Assembly: GCA_036429605.1 (NCBI GenBank)
Contig: CM071591.1
Span: 1,984,001-2,048,000, forward strand
Length of the DNA stretch: 64,000 nucleotides
Source: Cladobotryum mycophilum
Taxonomy: Eukaryota > Ascomycota > Sordariomycetes > Hypocreales > Hypocreaceae
Reading direction: 5' to 3'
In this document: one piece after another, positions 22,579 to 34,841 of the stretch
Layout: each line of letters opens with the position of its first letter
Numbering within the stretch: position 1 is the first letter of the stretch
Position numbers and translations under genes: made by a program
The notes under the pieces: model-generated
Databases searched by the model: none
What the model was told of the DNA's origin: nothing
What the model saw: only the letters and a program-made list of their open reading frames with translations

Positions 22579-25316
22579 ATGTCAGATTCAAAAGAATCCA
22601 AAGCGAATGGTGCAAACCATCATGGCATCCATGGTCTTATGGATGACTTGAAAGAGAAGTTTCACGATAGCAAACTTCACGATGTCAAAGTAGCAATGAT
22701 TCATAAAAAGTGAGTTTTTTTCTTCGTCAAAAAGGTGCTCTCATTTCCGCTCCCATAACTAATACGATGACTTAGACACCAGATTGGAAAGCTGGGAAAC
22801 CTGGTGAGCATCACCATCCATAACCGTGGAGCCGGGCTAGCTTGATACTGACTCAACCGCGTAGTTCAACAAGGATCACCGTCACGACGAGGAGCATGAA
22901 GTGCGCTGTGACGAAAAGAGAACTAAAATCTGCAAGTCGCATCGCTTTGAATCATATTTCCCTGAACGTGAAGGTAATCTTGTCAAATGGTACGTTGATG
23001 GGAGAGATTACTTTTGGGCAGTGTCTGTCGCTCTGGAACAGGCTCAAGAGACCATCTACATCGCCGATTGGTGGCTCTCTCCAGAACTGTTCTTGAGGCG
23101 ACCTCCCCATCACAAGCAAGAGTTCAGACTGGATCAAATTTTGAAAAGGAGAGCAGAAGCCGGCGTCAAAATCTTTGTCATGGTGTACAAAGAGGTTGAA
23201 GCTGCCATAACATGCAATTCTGAACACACAAAGCATGCTCTGCAAGCCCTTTGCCCAAAAGGCTCGCCAGGGTACGGAAATATTAGAGTCCTGCGCCATC
23301 CCGACCACAACCCATTTGAAAATGCGGCAGATATGACAATGTACTGGGCACATCACGAAAAGTTCATCGTAATCGATTATGCCATGGCCTTTATTGGTGG
23401 TCTGGATCTATGTTTTGGGCGATGGGACGCACATCAGCATCCTTTGGCTGATATTCATCCAGAAGGAGTTGCCGAGGAGATATGGCCAGGCCAGGATTTC
23501 AACAACAACCGTGTAAAGGACTTCCAGAATGTGCAGGACTGGCAACTGAATGAGTTAAGCAAGGCAGAGTATGGCCGCATGCCTTGGCATGATGTCGCCA
23601 TGGCGGTAATTGGACCTTGCGTCTACGACATTGCCGAGCATTTCGTCCTGCGCTGGAACTTTATCAAACGAGACAAGTATAAACGTGATGACCGGTTCGA
23701 CTGGATTATCTTGGAGGGGAGGGAAGGGGAGGATGAAGACTTGGTCGGCGTTCAACGGCCAAAGCATCCTGTCGGAGACTACATCAAACACCCCCTTACG
23801 CCTCTAAACACCAAAAATCTAGATAACCGAGGAACCGTTCACGCGCAGATTGTGAGATCTAGTGCTGATTGGTCCAGTGGCATCTTGACAGACCATTCTA
23901 TTCAGAATGCGTACTGCGAGGTGATACGCAACGCACAGCACTACGTGTATATCGAGAACCAATTCTTCATTACCGCAACCGGCAAGGATCAGACACCCAT
24001 CCACAATACCATCGGCGGGGCCATCGTCGATGCGGTCGTTAGAGCTGGCAAAGAGGGACGCAAATTCAAGATCATCGTCATTATTCCCGCCATCCCCGGG
24101 TTTGCTGGAGATCTCAGAGACAATGCTGCGGCTGGAACGAGAGCCATCATGGACTATCAGTATAAGTCTATATGTCGTGGCGAGCATTCAATTTTTGGCC
24201 AGGTCAAGGCACAAGGAGTGGATCCTACCAAGCACATCTTCTTCTATAATCTGAGATCGTACGATCGTTTGAATAAAACACCGGCGATTACCGAAGCTGA
24301 AGAGAAGACGGGCATTCCGTATCAAAAGGTCCAGCGCGCTGAAGCCGAGGAAATCATGGCTGAAGGTATTTACGGAACCACAGATCCCACTCAAAATGAG
24401 AGGGATAATCACATGGGCCTCGAACATGAGAGGCAAAGGGCGGAGGAGCGAGCCGCGGAAGCAAAGGACAAATTTGATAAAGCTATGCCCAAGGAGAAAT
24501 TTCACACAACTTTCTCGGTTGCGCACCATGCAATGGACGGCCAGGGTTCAGTATTGGACGAGCCGTGGGATGAGAAAGATCCAGAGTCAGAGATTCAGAA
24601 TTGGATTCAGGAGGAACTCTACGTTCACGCCAAGCTTCTTATTGCAGATGATCGAGTCGTAATCTGCGGTTCTAGCAACATTAACGATCGCAGCCAGCAA
24701 GGAAATCACGATAGCGAGTTAAGTATCGTCATGGAAGATACGAAAAGGATACAGATCACGATGGACGGCCAGCCGTTTGAAGCGGGATATCACGCCACTA
24801 CACTGCGACGGTTCCTATGGAGAGAGCACCTGGGTCTGCTGCCCCCACAGGACCTCAATGCTGATGACGATATTAATGCGCTGCCACCAAATGTTGATCC
24901 CAGGAACAACATCCTTGACGGTGATGACAGTTGGAAATTCGTGGAGGATCCCTTGAGTGAAGACCTGTGGGACATGTGGAACGGCAGAGCGGATAGAAAT
25001 ACCGAGCTTTTCCGTCACCTCTTCCACGCCGATCCCGATGATCACAGTAAGTGATTTCTGTTTTTACCTCGAGAATGTATTGGAATCTAACGTCTAAACA
25101 GTCAAAACTTTCAACGACTATGATCGCTATCTTCCACCTAGGGGCGTGAAATCAGGTCACATCTTTGACCAGTTTATGCCGCCAGAGGATGCGCGGAAGA
25201 AGTTGGCACAGATCAAGGGCCACTTGGTTCACATGCCCATGGAATTTTTAAGGGATGCAGAGATGGCGGAGAGAGGACTCCAGATCAATGCTTGGACTGA
25301 GAGTGTATACACTTGA
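22579..25316 (+). CDS. Phospholipase D (two HKD motifs)
   Basis: Exons 22579-22709, 22776-22803, 22865-25046 and 25102-25316 encode 851 residues. Both catalytic HKD motifs are present: HHEKFIVID near residue 217, followed by IGGLDLCFGRWD, and YVHAKLLIADD near 641, followed by CGSSNINDRS. Phospholipase D hydrolyses phosphatidylcholine to phosphatidic acid and choline and can transphosphatidylate; the enzyme is peripheral on membranes. No PX or PH domain is seen at the N-terminus, only a charged, His/Lys-rich stretch, so it is a short-type fungal PLD. A charged helical stretch of 50-60 residues (EHERQRAEERAAEAKDK) lies between the HKD halves. The very small 28-nt second exon is supported by frame and splice sites on both sides. 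Confidence 0.93.
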
Positions 25317-26600
25317 TGGACTGGCCTTGGTGGGATTAAAATGGGACTGGATTTGGGCCTTGGAACGGACGGTAGGGTTGTATCATAAAACGTCATTACG
25401 ATAATCTCAGGATTGCATTGATACCAATGATTCAACTTATGACTAACATTTGCTGTTTTGACGCCCGGTGAAGATTACATTGCTGCAAGGTCAGGTAGAT
25501 GGGAGAGTTGGTTTCCATGATTTTGAGACATTGCTCCCGTTCCTGTCAACGGCCATTTTTTTGTCCCCCACATGACGCCCTGGTCCTGCATGAGTCCTTG
25601 GTGATCACGGTCGCATAAGAGGTCGCAGCGGAGACGGCGCCGCCCAGGACAGGCACTTCTAGAACGGTGACAGGTTCACGGTCCGCATTAGTTGCAGGAT
25701 ATCACATCCAACCATCCATCCCGCCAAAGCTCAGGCTAAAGTTGAGTTCAACCACGGCCATATGTATACAATAAATGGGCGGTGTCGTCCCCCTCCTCTC
25801 CCCCCATCAGGGTGGGCAAGAATCAAGAAGCAAGGTCGTGAAGCGCCGCGCTTCAGCCAATGAAAGAGTAAAGGTTGTCACATTAGGGTCCCGGGTTGGG
25901 GGGGCTTTATCACTTGCATAAGCTCCAAAAATCTTGAGGCGGAGGAGAGGAAGAGAAAGAGGGTTATTGGAGCCTGGCAGGCGTTGGGGTTTAGGTTGAA
26001 CTTTTCTTGTCTTGGTTGAATAAGTAGCTAGGGGAATTGACTTTTTCTCTCTTTATCAAGTCGAGGGTGGTGTTTGGCGGTTCGGCTAGGCCAATGGTGT
26101 TGTGAGGTTCGAGAGGGTTGGCGAATTAGGGCCGTTTAGTGCTTGGGCGAGATGTTCCAGATGTGCCCGCTTGTGATTTCCATGGATGAAAGAGGTGAGA
26201 ATGAATCTTTTGACTACCCCCTTCCTTTCTTGGTGAGCACTAGCCAGCTGCTCTTTGGTGAAAAGGATTCAGTCAGTAAAGAGAGGGGGGGGGGGGGAGG
26301 AATCTGCTTAGTTTTCTCTTGCACATCTAATTTCGAATGCCAGCTGGGAACACTTTACTGCTGTTCTTTTCATCTAGAGGTAATGATGATGATGATAATG
26401 ATGTTTGGGCTGCATATTCGGTCAAGGGTCTCTGAACGGCGTAGACGCTGAAAAGGGCAAAACAGCTAAGCCATTGTTGGGATTTGATGCAGACGGCGGT
26501 TAAAAAAGAGAGTGTGGTGTGTGATGTTGCTCGCTTTCCAATACGACGATGCCATGAGACATCCATCTACAACGACAGAGCGAATGAGGGCTAAAGAAAC
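25317..26600. other. Intergenic between phospholipase D and tRNA-Phe
   Basis: 1.3 kb with no supported gene. It includes a run of 13 G at 26285-26297 and a short GAT repeat near 26383-26402. Confidence 0.5.
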
Positions 26601-26607
26601 AAAAAAA
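26601..26607 (-). terminator. Pol III terminator of tRNA-Phe
   Basis: Seven A on the plus strand, read as T7 about ten bases after the tRNA 3' end; a T run of this kind stops RNA polymerase III. Confidence 0.8.
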
Positions 26608-26617
26608 GAATTGAACA

Positions 26618-26715
26618 TGTGGCCAGTGTGGCTCGAACACACGGCCTTCAGATATTCCTGGTTGGACTTGAAGTTTGACTTCAGTCTGACGCTCTCCCAG
26701 CTGAGCTATGGCCAC
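26618..26715 (-). tRNA. tRNA-Phe (GAA) with 25-nt intron
   Basis: Read on the minus strand, the mature 73 bases fold fully: a perfect 7-bp acceptor stem (GTGGCCA/TGGCCAC), D arm GCTC/GAGC, anticodon arm TCAGA-CTGAAGA-TCTGA with anticodon GAA, and T arm GTGTG-TTCGAGC-CACAC, with discriminator A. The intron is 26678-26654, after position 37, the standard site for nuclear tRNA introns. A box (TAGCTCAGCTGGGAGAGC) and B box (GTTCGAGCC) are intact. CCA is not encoded, as expected in eukaryotes. Confidence 0.96.
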
Positions 26716-28077
26716 TTGCTGCTTGTGAATGAAGAATTAGCAGAGTAGAATATGGTTATAAGCTTGCTGGGGCCATCCATGGATCTGGGGCCGTTGTTTA
26801 TGATGTTGTGGAGGTTGTGGAACCATGGTGGGGTTGGTTGGTTGGTGGTGAATGGGAAGAATGGAAACGAAACAATTACAGGCTGTGCTGTGCGTCTAAG
26901 CTTTGTATAGGTACTTAGGCCTGGGGTGGGGGGGGGGAGCATAAATACTGGAATGCTGGATATTGAAGATATACTTGTGCCTAATGATGTTTCTTCTGAT
27001 ACTTGTGATGGTTCCTCTTGTATCTGATAATTTCCCTTCCAACTTTGAATCTCTAATTATGATATCTTACACACGAGTATTTACCCAGCCCGTGTATTTT
27101 TCCTCCCTGGTGGTGGGTTCCAGGTTGTCGTTGTGTGACAGGACCACTGACTTGGCGTCTGGCTACCCGCTAAAGCCCCCTCCCTGCCCGCTGTACTAGT
27201 CCCATATTGGAGCCCACCGCCACCCTGTTTAGTGACGTCTACAGGGCCTCGTCAATACCCGCCAATGCTCGCCAGGCACCTCCACTGCTAACGAGCCTGA
27301 ACCACTAGCCTCTGTGGGTGCTAACGTCCTCCTGCTCCTCCTGTTGGCGGGCGCATACACACCAGGACGGGAAACCCCACGGCGCAAGAAGCGTCTGTTC
27401 CAATGGAAGGTTGAGTTTGCATCAGCGGCTATTACAGCAGTAGCAGCAGCAGTAGCAGCACCAGCGCCAGCATCAAAGATCATCCATCCATGCTTGCTGG
27501 CTGGCTGTCACATGGATCCACGACGCTGATTCTGCCCTGCCTGCATCTTGGCATAGCAACTTCAACTCACCGTCCGGCTCGCCTGACGCTTCTTGCATTT
27601 TTTTATCATCGTCCTTTCTTGGTCGATACTGCTAGGTCAGCATAAACAGCGTCGTCATCTTTGCTTTGCTCCTTGAAAGACCCCGCTTTGGGAGACGAAC
27701 GAACTCGTCAACGATCCTCAGCAGCAGCAGCAGCAGCATCCTTCGTTCTCACAGCTTGCCCACGAATAAGCCACGCAGACTCTAAGACATTACACGAAGC
27801 ATACGCACACCCTCCACACGTGAACATTTTTGTCGTTGTTTCCCTCGACTTCTCTTCTACAAGGCCTAGATCGAGCCATATACAGCAAAAGGACTGTCTT
27901 CGACGACTTTCGACCACCGACTGTCGACATTGATCATAAATTGGGATTTGCCCATTAGCCTACCATCACCACAATCGACTGCCTTCCGCCAAAGAGCCCG
28001 CTGTCCGCGCAGAAGCGCATGCGACCTGGTGGTCAAGCTTCCTGATAACCATTGATTCTTCTACCGTCCCACCCAAG
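26716..28077. other. Intergenic upstream of BRO1
   Basis: 1.4 kb that should hold the BRO1 promoter and leader. GCA/CAG-rich repeats lie near 27433-27466 and 27719-27738. No gene is supported. Confidence 0.5.
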
Positions 28078-31000
28078 ATGTCGCAATCACCGATGATATC
28101 CGCGCCACCAAAGGCAACAAACGAGATTGACTGGATTGGACCTCTAAAGACCTATATCCGCGACACATACGGCGATGACCCCGAGCGGTATGCGGAGGAA
28201 TGCGCAACGCTCCACCGCCTCAGACAAGATGTCCGAGGTGCGGGCAAGGAGGGCACGTCAGGCCGGGATATGCTCTACCGCTATTATGGCCAACTTGAGC
28301 TGTTGGATCTACGGTTTCCAGTCGACGAGCAACATATCAAAATAAGTTTCACATGGTGCGCCTAGTATATTAAGACCTAGCTAAGCTTGTTGAATTGCTA
28401 ACACCTTCACTGACATAGGTTCGATGCCTTTACTCACAAACCGACAACACAATACTCCCTCGCATTCGAAAAAGCCTCCGTCATCTTCAACATCTCAGCT
28501 GTTCTCTCCGGACATGCGGCCTTCCAGAATCGCGCAGACGAGTCGGCGCTCAAGGTTGCTTACCATTCCTTCCAGGCGTCGGCCGGCATGTTCACTTATA
28601 TAAACGAAAATTTCCTACACGCACCTTCGTTTGATCTTAGCAGAGAGACGGTCAAGACTCTGATCCATCTCATGCTTGCCCAGGCGCAGGAAATCTTCCT
28701 GGAGAAGCAAATAAACGATCAAAAGAAGGCCGGGCTCTTGGCCAAACTAGCATCACAAGCTGGCTATCTCTATGGCCAAGCTGTTGAAGGAGTGCAGGAA
28801 AATGTGACAAAGGCCATCTTTGAGAAGGTGTGGTTGACGATGGTTCAGGTAAGGAAATATTCGAGTCCTAAAGTTCCGGCGGCTTCTTGTGTAGCCTACT
28901 GGAATAAGCAGTGAACTAATCACGCACATCGTACAGATCAAAGCGAATTTGATGAACTCCATGGCACAATACTACCAAGCCCTTGCGGACGATGAAGCAG
29001 GTCAACATGGTGTTGCTCTTTCGCGGTTGCAGGCTGCAGAGGGCTTAGCAAAAGAAGCAGATCGACTATCTAGAAATTTCCCAACCACGGTACCGTCCAA
29101 TGCTAACCTCAGTGCCGAATGCGGTGCGCAGCTGCAGGAGTTATCAAAGCGTCAATACTCGGTAGTACAGGCGAAGCTCAGAGAGGCAGCAAAGGACAAC
29201 GATTTTATTTACCACGACGATGTACCGGCTGAAGCCAGTCTAGCACCGATTGCAAAGCTTCCCGCAGCCAAACCAATCCCTGTCAGTGAACTTTACGCGG
29301 GCCAAGATATCCAGCGCATCACCGGACCCGATTTGTTTGCCAAGATTGTACCGATGGCAGTCACTGAGTCTGCCAGTTTGTATGATGAGGAAAAGGCCAA
29401 ACTTGTGAGGGCAGAGACAGAAAAGGTGGATACTGCAAACGGTGAAATGGCTGCAAGTCTGGACTACCTACGACTACCGGGGGCTCTTCAGGTGCTGAAA
29501 GGCGGGTTTGATCAGGATATCCTACCAGACGAAGATTTCCGACAGTGGTGCGACGACGCGGCTAATCACGAGAACCCGGCTAGCATCTTCGAATTTCTAA
29601 AGACTGAAAAGGAGTTTGTCATGTCGGTTCTGGATAAGAGTTCGAAACAGCTTGACATGGAGGAGAGCGTCTGTGAGAAGATGAGATCTAAATATGAAAA
29701 CGAATGGAGCCAGCAACCCAGCTCACGCCTAACAACGACGCTCCGAGGAGATATTCGAAACTACCGAGAGGCCTTGGATGAGGCCATGAGGAGTGACAAC
29801 CAACTAGCAGCAAAACTTGGCCAACATGAGCAATTGTTTGATGAGATGCGGCATGCCGCTGAGAACGGACAGGTCGATAAGCTTTTCCAAAGAGCTGTAT
29901 CGCAAGCCAAGGGAAGGAGTAGCAATGCCGTCAGTCCGTCTGTAAACGAGCAAAATCTTCTTGACGCCGATTTCGATGAAAGTGGGCCGAGCGTTATAGA
30001 TCAGATCAACAGAGTGGAGGATATCCTAAAGAAACTAAATCAGATCAAGAGGGAGCGAAACCAAGTGCTCAAGGATCTCAAGGAGAAGGTTCGTCACATT
30101 ACTGGGTATACCATTGGATTGTAAACAGGAAAATGCTAATTGGCGCAGGTGCATGATGATGACATTTCGCAAGTTCTCATCCTCAACAAGAAGACGATAG
30201 CAAACTACGAGCAACAGCTCTTCCAGCAAGAGTTGGAGAAGTTCCGACCTCACCAAAACCGTCTTCTGCAAGCAAATCACAAGCAGTCGGCGTTGATGAA
30301 GGAGCTCACCACGGTATTCAACGCCCTTCTCCAGGACAAGCGTGTACGGGCCGAGCAGAGCAAATATGAGTCAATTCAGCGGCAAAGGTCGTCGGCAATC
30401 AACAAGTATAAACGGGCATACCAAGAGTTCCTAGATCTGGTGGCAGGACTGGCGAGTGCTAAGAACTGGTATGCCGAGATGAGGGAAACAGTGGAGAGCC
30501 TGGAGAAGAACGTCGAGACGTTTGTGAATAACAGAAGGTCAGAGGGGGCACAGCTTCTCAACCAGATTGAGCAAGATCGGTCAGTCAACAAGAACGCTCA
30601 AGCAGAGCTAGAACGAGAACGGCTGCGCGGGCTCATGGAACGGATGTCGATGGAACCGGCCAAGACACCAGTTCAGCAACCTTCAGCAAGGCCAACACCA
30701 GCGCCACTGTTCCCACAAGGCCAGGCGCCTCGATACCCACAAACCAACTTCCAGGGCCAATTCCAAGTTCCGACCTCACCACCACCTAATCAGCAGAATT
30801 ACCCGGGCTTCGCTAGCCCTCCTCCTCAGAGCACGTTTTCCCAACCGACTTACAACCCGAGCACATATGGCAGGACTCCTGGGCCGACATCTCCGCCACC
30901 GAATCAGACATCCTTCAACATAAGTGCTTTGCGAGGTCCTGCATCTCCACCACCTACACAAACGTCGTTCAACCAACATCAGACGTATGGTAATTTTGGG

Positions 31001-31199
31001 GCAACGGCTACGCCTCAAGGGTATGTGCCTCCCGGGTTCGTACCGCCGCCGCCGCCTCCGGGACCCCCCGCTAGGGCCGCAACAGACGATCCACTACGGG
31101 TCGCAAGACTTTGAGGGCCACCCACAGAGTGCGCAGCCTCGATCAGCTCAGCCACAACAATCGCACGACCCTTGGGCTGGGCTTAATGCGTGGAAATGA
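28078..31199 (+). CDS. BRO1: BRO1-domain vacuolar sorting protein (Bro1/Vps31), one apparent frame break near the C-terminus
   Basis: Exons 28078-28355, 28419-28848, 28937-30088 and 30149-31199. The N-terminal 390 residues are a BRO1 domain (GRDMLYRYYGQLELLDLRFP, QYSLAFEKASVIFNISAVLS). A long coiled V domain follows, then a Pro/Gln-rich tail with PPP repeats ending HDPWAGLNAWK. Bro1 is an ESCRT-III partner at endosomes; it recruits the deubiquitinase Doa4 and controls sorting into multivesicular bodies. Tail and ending match fungal Bro1 rather than the pH-signalling paralogue PalA/Rim20. Near the end the frame changes at a C6 run (31064-31069); the tail GPQQTIHYGSQDFEGHPQ lies in another frame. 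Here one base fewer, or two more, is needed, unlike most other breaks, but a homopolymer error is still the likely cause. Confidence 0.92.
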
Positions 31200-31708
31200 T
31201 GAATCGTCGCTTTGTTTTTTTTTTGTTTTTTTTTTAGTTTCTTTTCAACATTGAATAGCTAGTACTACCTACGTGGGATAGCGAAGCTCGATGTTAATGT
31301 TACATGGTGATAGTTAGTGCGCAGGTGTGGCTTAAAAAGCAAGTTACTATCTACGAGTAACTTGAGATGGTGGGAAAGAAAATCCGGCCACGTTTGGGAG
31401 TTTCGAGACGTGTCGGATTGGGAAGGGCGTGATGGTCTAATAGCTGATGACGGTCAAGGCTGTGAAGGAGGCGTGTTGTATTATGATTGGCAATGCTGTT
31501 TGTTTGCTGGCGGGACCAGCAATTTTATAGTCTTAGCATGAGGCGTATCATGGGGTGTCAAGGGGGTGATGAGTCGGTGCGAATAGATGTTTAAGTCGTG
31601 CATATATAGTTACATGGCTTGAATTATAGTGAATTGCTTGCATTATTAACAAAACCCTACCAATGCTCGCACTCTTTGGGACTTTTGATAAGGTCGTGCA
31701 CGGTATGG

Positions 31709-31728
31709 ACGGACGGACGGACGGACGG
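31709..31728. repeat. GGAC tetranucleotide repeat
   Basis: About five tandem GGAC units in the BRO1-cytochrome b2 spacer. Confidence 0.8.
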
Positions 31729-32699
31729 GCTTGAGACACTGATGAGCACGCACGGCTGACGGATAGCATTGATGTCATTTGCCACACAAATTCTTGTTCA
31801 GACTGCTCAAACAAGCACCACTTTATCCGCATAGTCCTACATGAGTGTGTGTATGCGTATGCATATTTATTCGACTTCTCGGCAGTTGTGAGCGGTTCTT
31901 TTCTTTTGGCCCTCGCTTGCTTCCTTGGTGCAGAGCGGGAAAAGTTGCGCGTTGTTTCTTTTCATTCTCCATGTCACATAAAAGCCAGATTCGGGCATCC
32001 GGATGATGAGCCGCATGTGTACATCAAACCTACTAATAAGGACAGGGCACTAAAACAGAATAGTAGTAGAAAGAGCTGAAGTGAGATGGATAGTTGTCAG
32101 TGAATAACTCAGCGAGTGCCATGTATCTCAGACTCTTTAGTGCTGGTTCTTTTAGCTGCATGGCTAAGCAGACAATTGCCCGAGAAGATTAGGTTCTGTG
32201 GCTGGCTGGGTTTTGCGTGCGTGTATGTAGTCGTAGTCGTAGTAGTAGAATCAAGTAGTCTGCTAGCAAGAATGAGATTTTGATGAGATTGATTTCAACC
32301 GTCCACGATAAGAAGCTATCTACACGGGGCAGTGGTGTCAATTTTTCCCGTCGGCTGAAGATGGGACAAGGCCCGGCTATCTACCTATCCACTGACTCGG
32401 CTCGGTTGCCAGTGGTTACAGGGGCAAAGGTCCGCTATATTAGAATAGCCGACGTCCATCATTGCTGCTTCCGTCCCATTTGATCTCCATAAGGAATCCA
32501 TTCATGTCAGGGAACTCTTTTACTCTTTACTACTTACTACTACCTAACATACCTACCTACTCATAGACGGACTCATACATTATTGATTGGGCATTTCTTT
32601 TGCAAGTTGGAAAAAAAGAGGAACTTGATTATTGGATTTGCGACTTCGGCGCTTACGCCCTTTACTTATACGTCACGTCCAACACCAAGTTGGGCCAGG

Positions 32700-32762
32700 G
32701 CATCACCGCTATCATCACCGCTATCATCACCGACATCATCATCATCATCATCATCATCATCA
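32700..32762. repeat. CATCAC/ATC repeat in the cytochrome b2 leader
   Basis: Degenerate 12-mer units (TATCATCACCGC) pass into about ten pure ATC triplets that end two bases before the start codon. The tract lies in the 5' leader. Confidence 0.85.
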
Positions 32763-32764
32763 AG

Positions 32765-34617
32765 ATGGTACGAACATTGAGCGGCAATGAAGTCGCAAAG
32801 CATTGCGATGCCAATTCATGCTGGGTCATTGTTCATGTGAGTGATACACCACTTCCCGGATCCTGGATAATAATCAAAATGAAAAGAAAATGAAAAAAAC
32901 TGACAAGAGGTCGTATAGGGGAAAGCATATGATTTAACAGAGTTCTTACCTGGTAAGTCATTTTGCTGATTGTGATATCCCACTCGGTCACCGACACAAT
33001 TTTGCTAATGAGATCAAATTTTTATTAGAACATCCCGGAGGAGAGGAAATTATTCTCAAATATGCCGTATGCTACCTCTTATTTTTCTTCACTCACACAT
33101 GTCTGTTCGGCTCATCATCTTAACACGGAATATATAAATATAGGGTAAAGATGCCACGGAAGAATTCGACCCAATTCACCCCCGGACACGCTGGACAAGT
33201 ATCTCGAAAAGTCCAAGCATCTCGGCCCCGTCGACATGTCGACCGTGGCCCATGAGGCCAAGGCGGAGGACCCCGATGAGGTTGAGCGGCTGAAGAGGGT
33301 CGCTGAGAAGCCTCTCCTGGAGCAGTGCTACAACATGCACGATTTTGAGGCTGTTGCGCAGAGAGTCACTAAGAAGCAGACGTGGGGATATTATTCTAGT
33401 GCTGCGGATGATGAGATTGTGAGTACTATTTCTATTAAAAAACTCCCAAGAGAAGAAGAAGAAGAAGAAGAAGAAGAAGAAGAAGAGGAAGAGGAAGAGG
33501 AAGAGGAAGAAGAAGAAAGGTGGAAACTTGCCTGCTAACTCTTCACAAGACTCTTTGTGAGAACCACAGCGCATTCCATCGCATCTGGTTCCGTCCCAGG
33601 ATCCTCGTCGATGTAGCAAACATCGATATTTCAACCACCATGCTTGGCACAAAATGTGACGCGCCATTCTATGTCAGTGCCACGGCCCTGGGCAAGCTTG
33701 GCCACCCTGAAGGCGAAGTCGTCCTCACCCGCGCCGCCCACAACCATAACGTTGTGCAGATGATTCCCACACTTGCCTCATGTTCCTTTGATGAAATCGT
33801 CGATGCCAAGCAGGGCGATCAAGTGCAGTGGCTGCAACTTTACGTTAACAAGGACCGAGAAGTTACCCGCAAAATCGTCCAGCATGCCGAAAAGCGTGGT
33901 TGCAAAGGTCTCTTCATCACTGTGGATGCTCCCCAACTGGGTCGTCGAGAAAAGGACATGCGTCTTAAGATGGAGGAAAAGGGCGCAAATGTGCAAAGCG
34001 GTCACAAGACAGACAAGTCTCAGGGCGTTGCCCGCGCTATTTCCAGCTTCATCGACCCCTCGCTCTCCTGGGCCGATATCCCCTGGTTTCAAAGCATCAC
34101 AAAGATGCCCATTATTCTCAAGGGCGTTCAGCGCGTAGAAGACGTTCTCCGCGCCGTAGACGCAGGCGTACAAGGTGTTGTCTTGTCCAACCACGGAGGC
34201 CGCCAACTCGACTTTGCCCGCTCCGGCATTGAAGTCCTCGCAGAGACCATGCCCATCCTGCGGAAGCACAACCTCCAGGACAAGATTGAAGTCTACATTG
34301 ACGGCGGCATCCGTCGGGGCACGGATATTATCAAAGCACTCTGCCTAGGCGCCAAGGGCGTGGGCATTGGGCGTCCGTTCCTGTATGCCATGTGTGGGTA
34401 TGGGCAGCCCGGCGTGGATCGCGCCATGCAGCTTCTGAAGGATGAGCTGGAGATGGGTATGAGGTTGATTGGCGCGGCAAATGTTGATGATTTGAATCCC
34501 GGGCTGCTAGACACGAGGGGTCTGTTTATGCATACGAATTCTACGCCTGTCGACAATCTTTCCGTATCGGCGTATGATCCGTTGAGCATTCCTGTTCAGA
34601 GGCTGTCGAAGCTGTAA
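32765..34617 (+). CDS. Cytochrome b2-type L-lactate dehydrogenase with C-terminal SKL
   Basis: Exons 32765-32836, 32919-32952, 33029-33066, 33144-33418 and 33550-34617 give about 495 residues. The N-terminal cytochrome b5 domain has both heme histidines: His37 in EHPGG and His60 in FDPIH, 23 residues apart as in yeast cytochrome b2. The rest is an FMN-dependent 2-hydroxyacid dehydrogenase barrel with the catalytic His in LSNHGGRQLD and the phosphate site GIRRGTD. It oxidises L-lactate or a related 2-hydroxyacid. It starts directly at the b5 domain without a mitochondrial presequence and ends in RLSKL, a peroxisomal PTS1 signal. A C5 run (33179-33183) breaks the frame between HP and PDTLDKYL; one extra C restores it. 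Confidence 0.93.
33451..33519. repeat. GAA / GGAAGA repeat in cytochrome b2 intron 4
   Basis: About ten GAA units followed by GGAAGA units inside the 131-nt fourth intron (33419-33549); if read as protein it would give a run of glutamate. The branch site GCTAACTC and acceptor ACAAG follow it. Confidence 0.9.
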
Positions 34618-34841
34618 GAGGAGGGCAACTTAATCTAGGAGGAGAAAAATATGGGAGGTTGTCTGCAGATTTGACTTTTTTTTTTTTTTTTTTGGATAGA
34701 TGGGAGCACGAGAACTTGTTAGAATGTATCAATGAAATTATGATTGGGTAATCTATGTTCATGCAATACCCATATGTATGCTTTCCAATTCATCCAACCC
34801 CAAGAGCCGTGTATATAGTATATCAAAACCTCCAACTCCTT

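Larger units (their letters stand above)
31200..32764. other. Intergenic between BRO1 and cytochrome b2-type gene
   Basis: 1.6 kb with no supported gene. It includes T-rich tracts at 31209-31232, GGAC tandem units at 31709-31728 and an ATC repeat just before the next start codon. Confidence 0.5.

Noticed and set aside
32600..32893. ORF with an isoleucine run upstream of cytochrome b2
   Set aside because: It translates an ATC microsatellite in the leader and reads into intron 1.
33236..33538. ORF ending in a long glutamate run
   Set aside because: It reads through the cytochrome b2 intron 4 GAA repeat; splicing removes it and the joined exons match the family.
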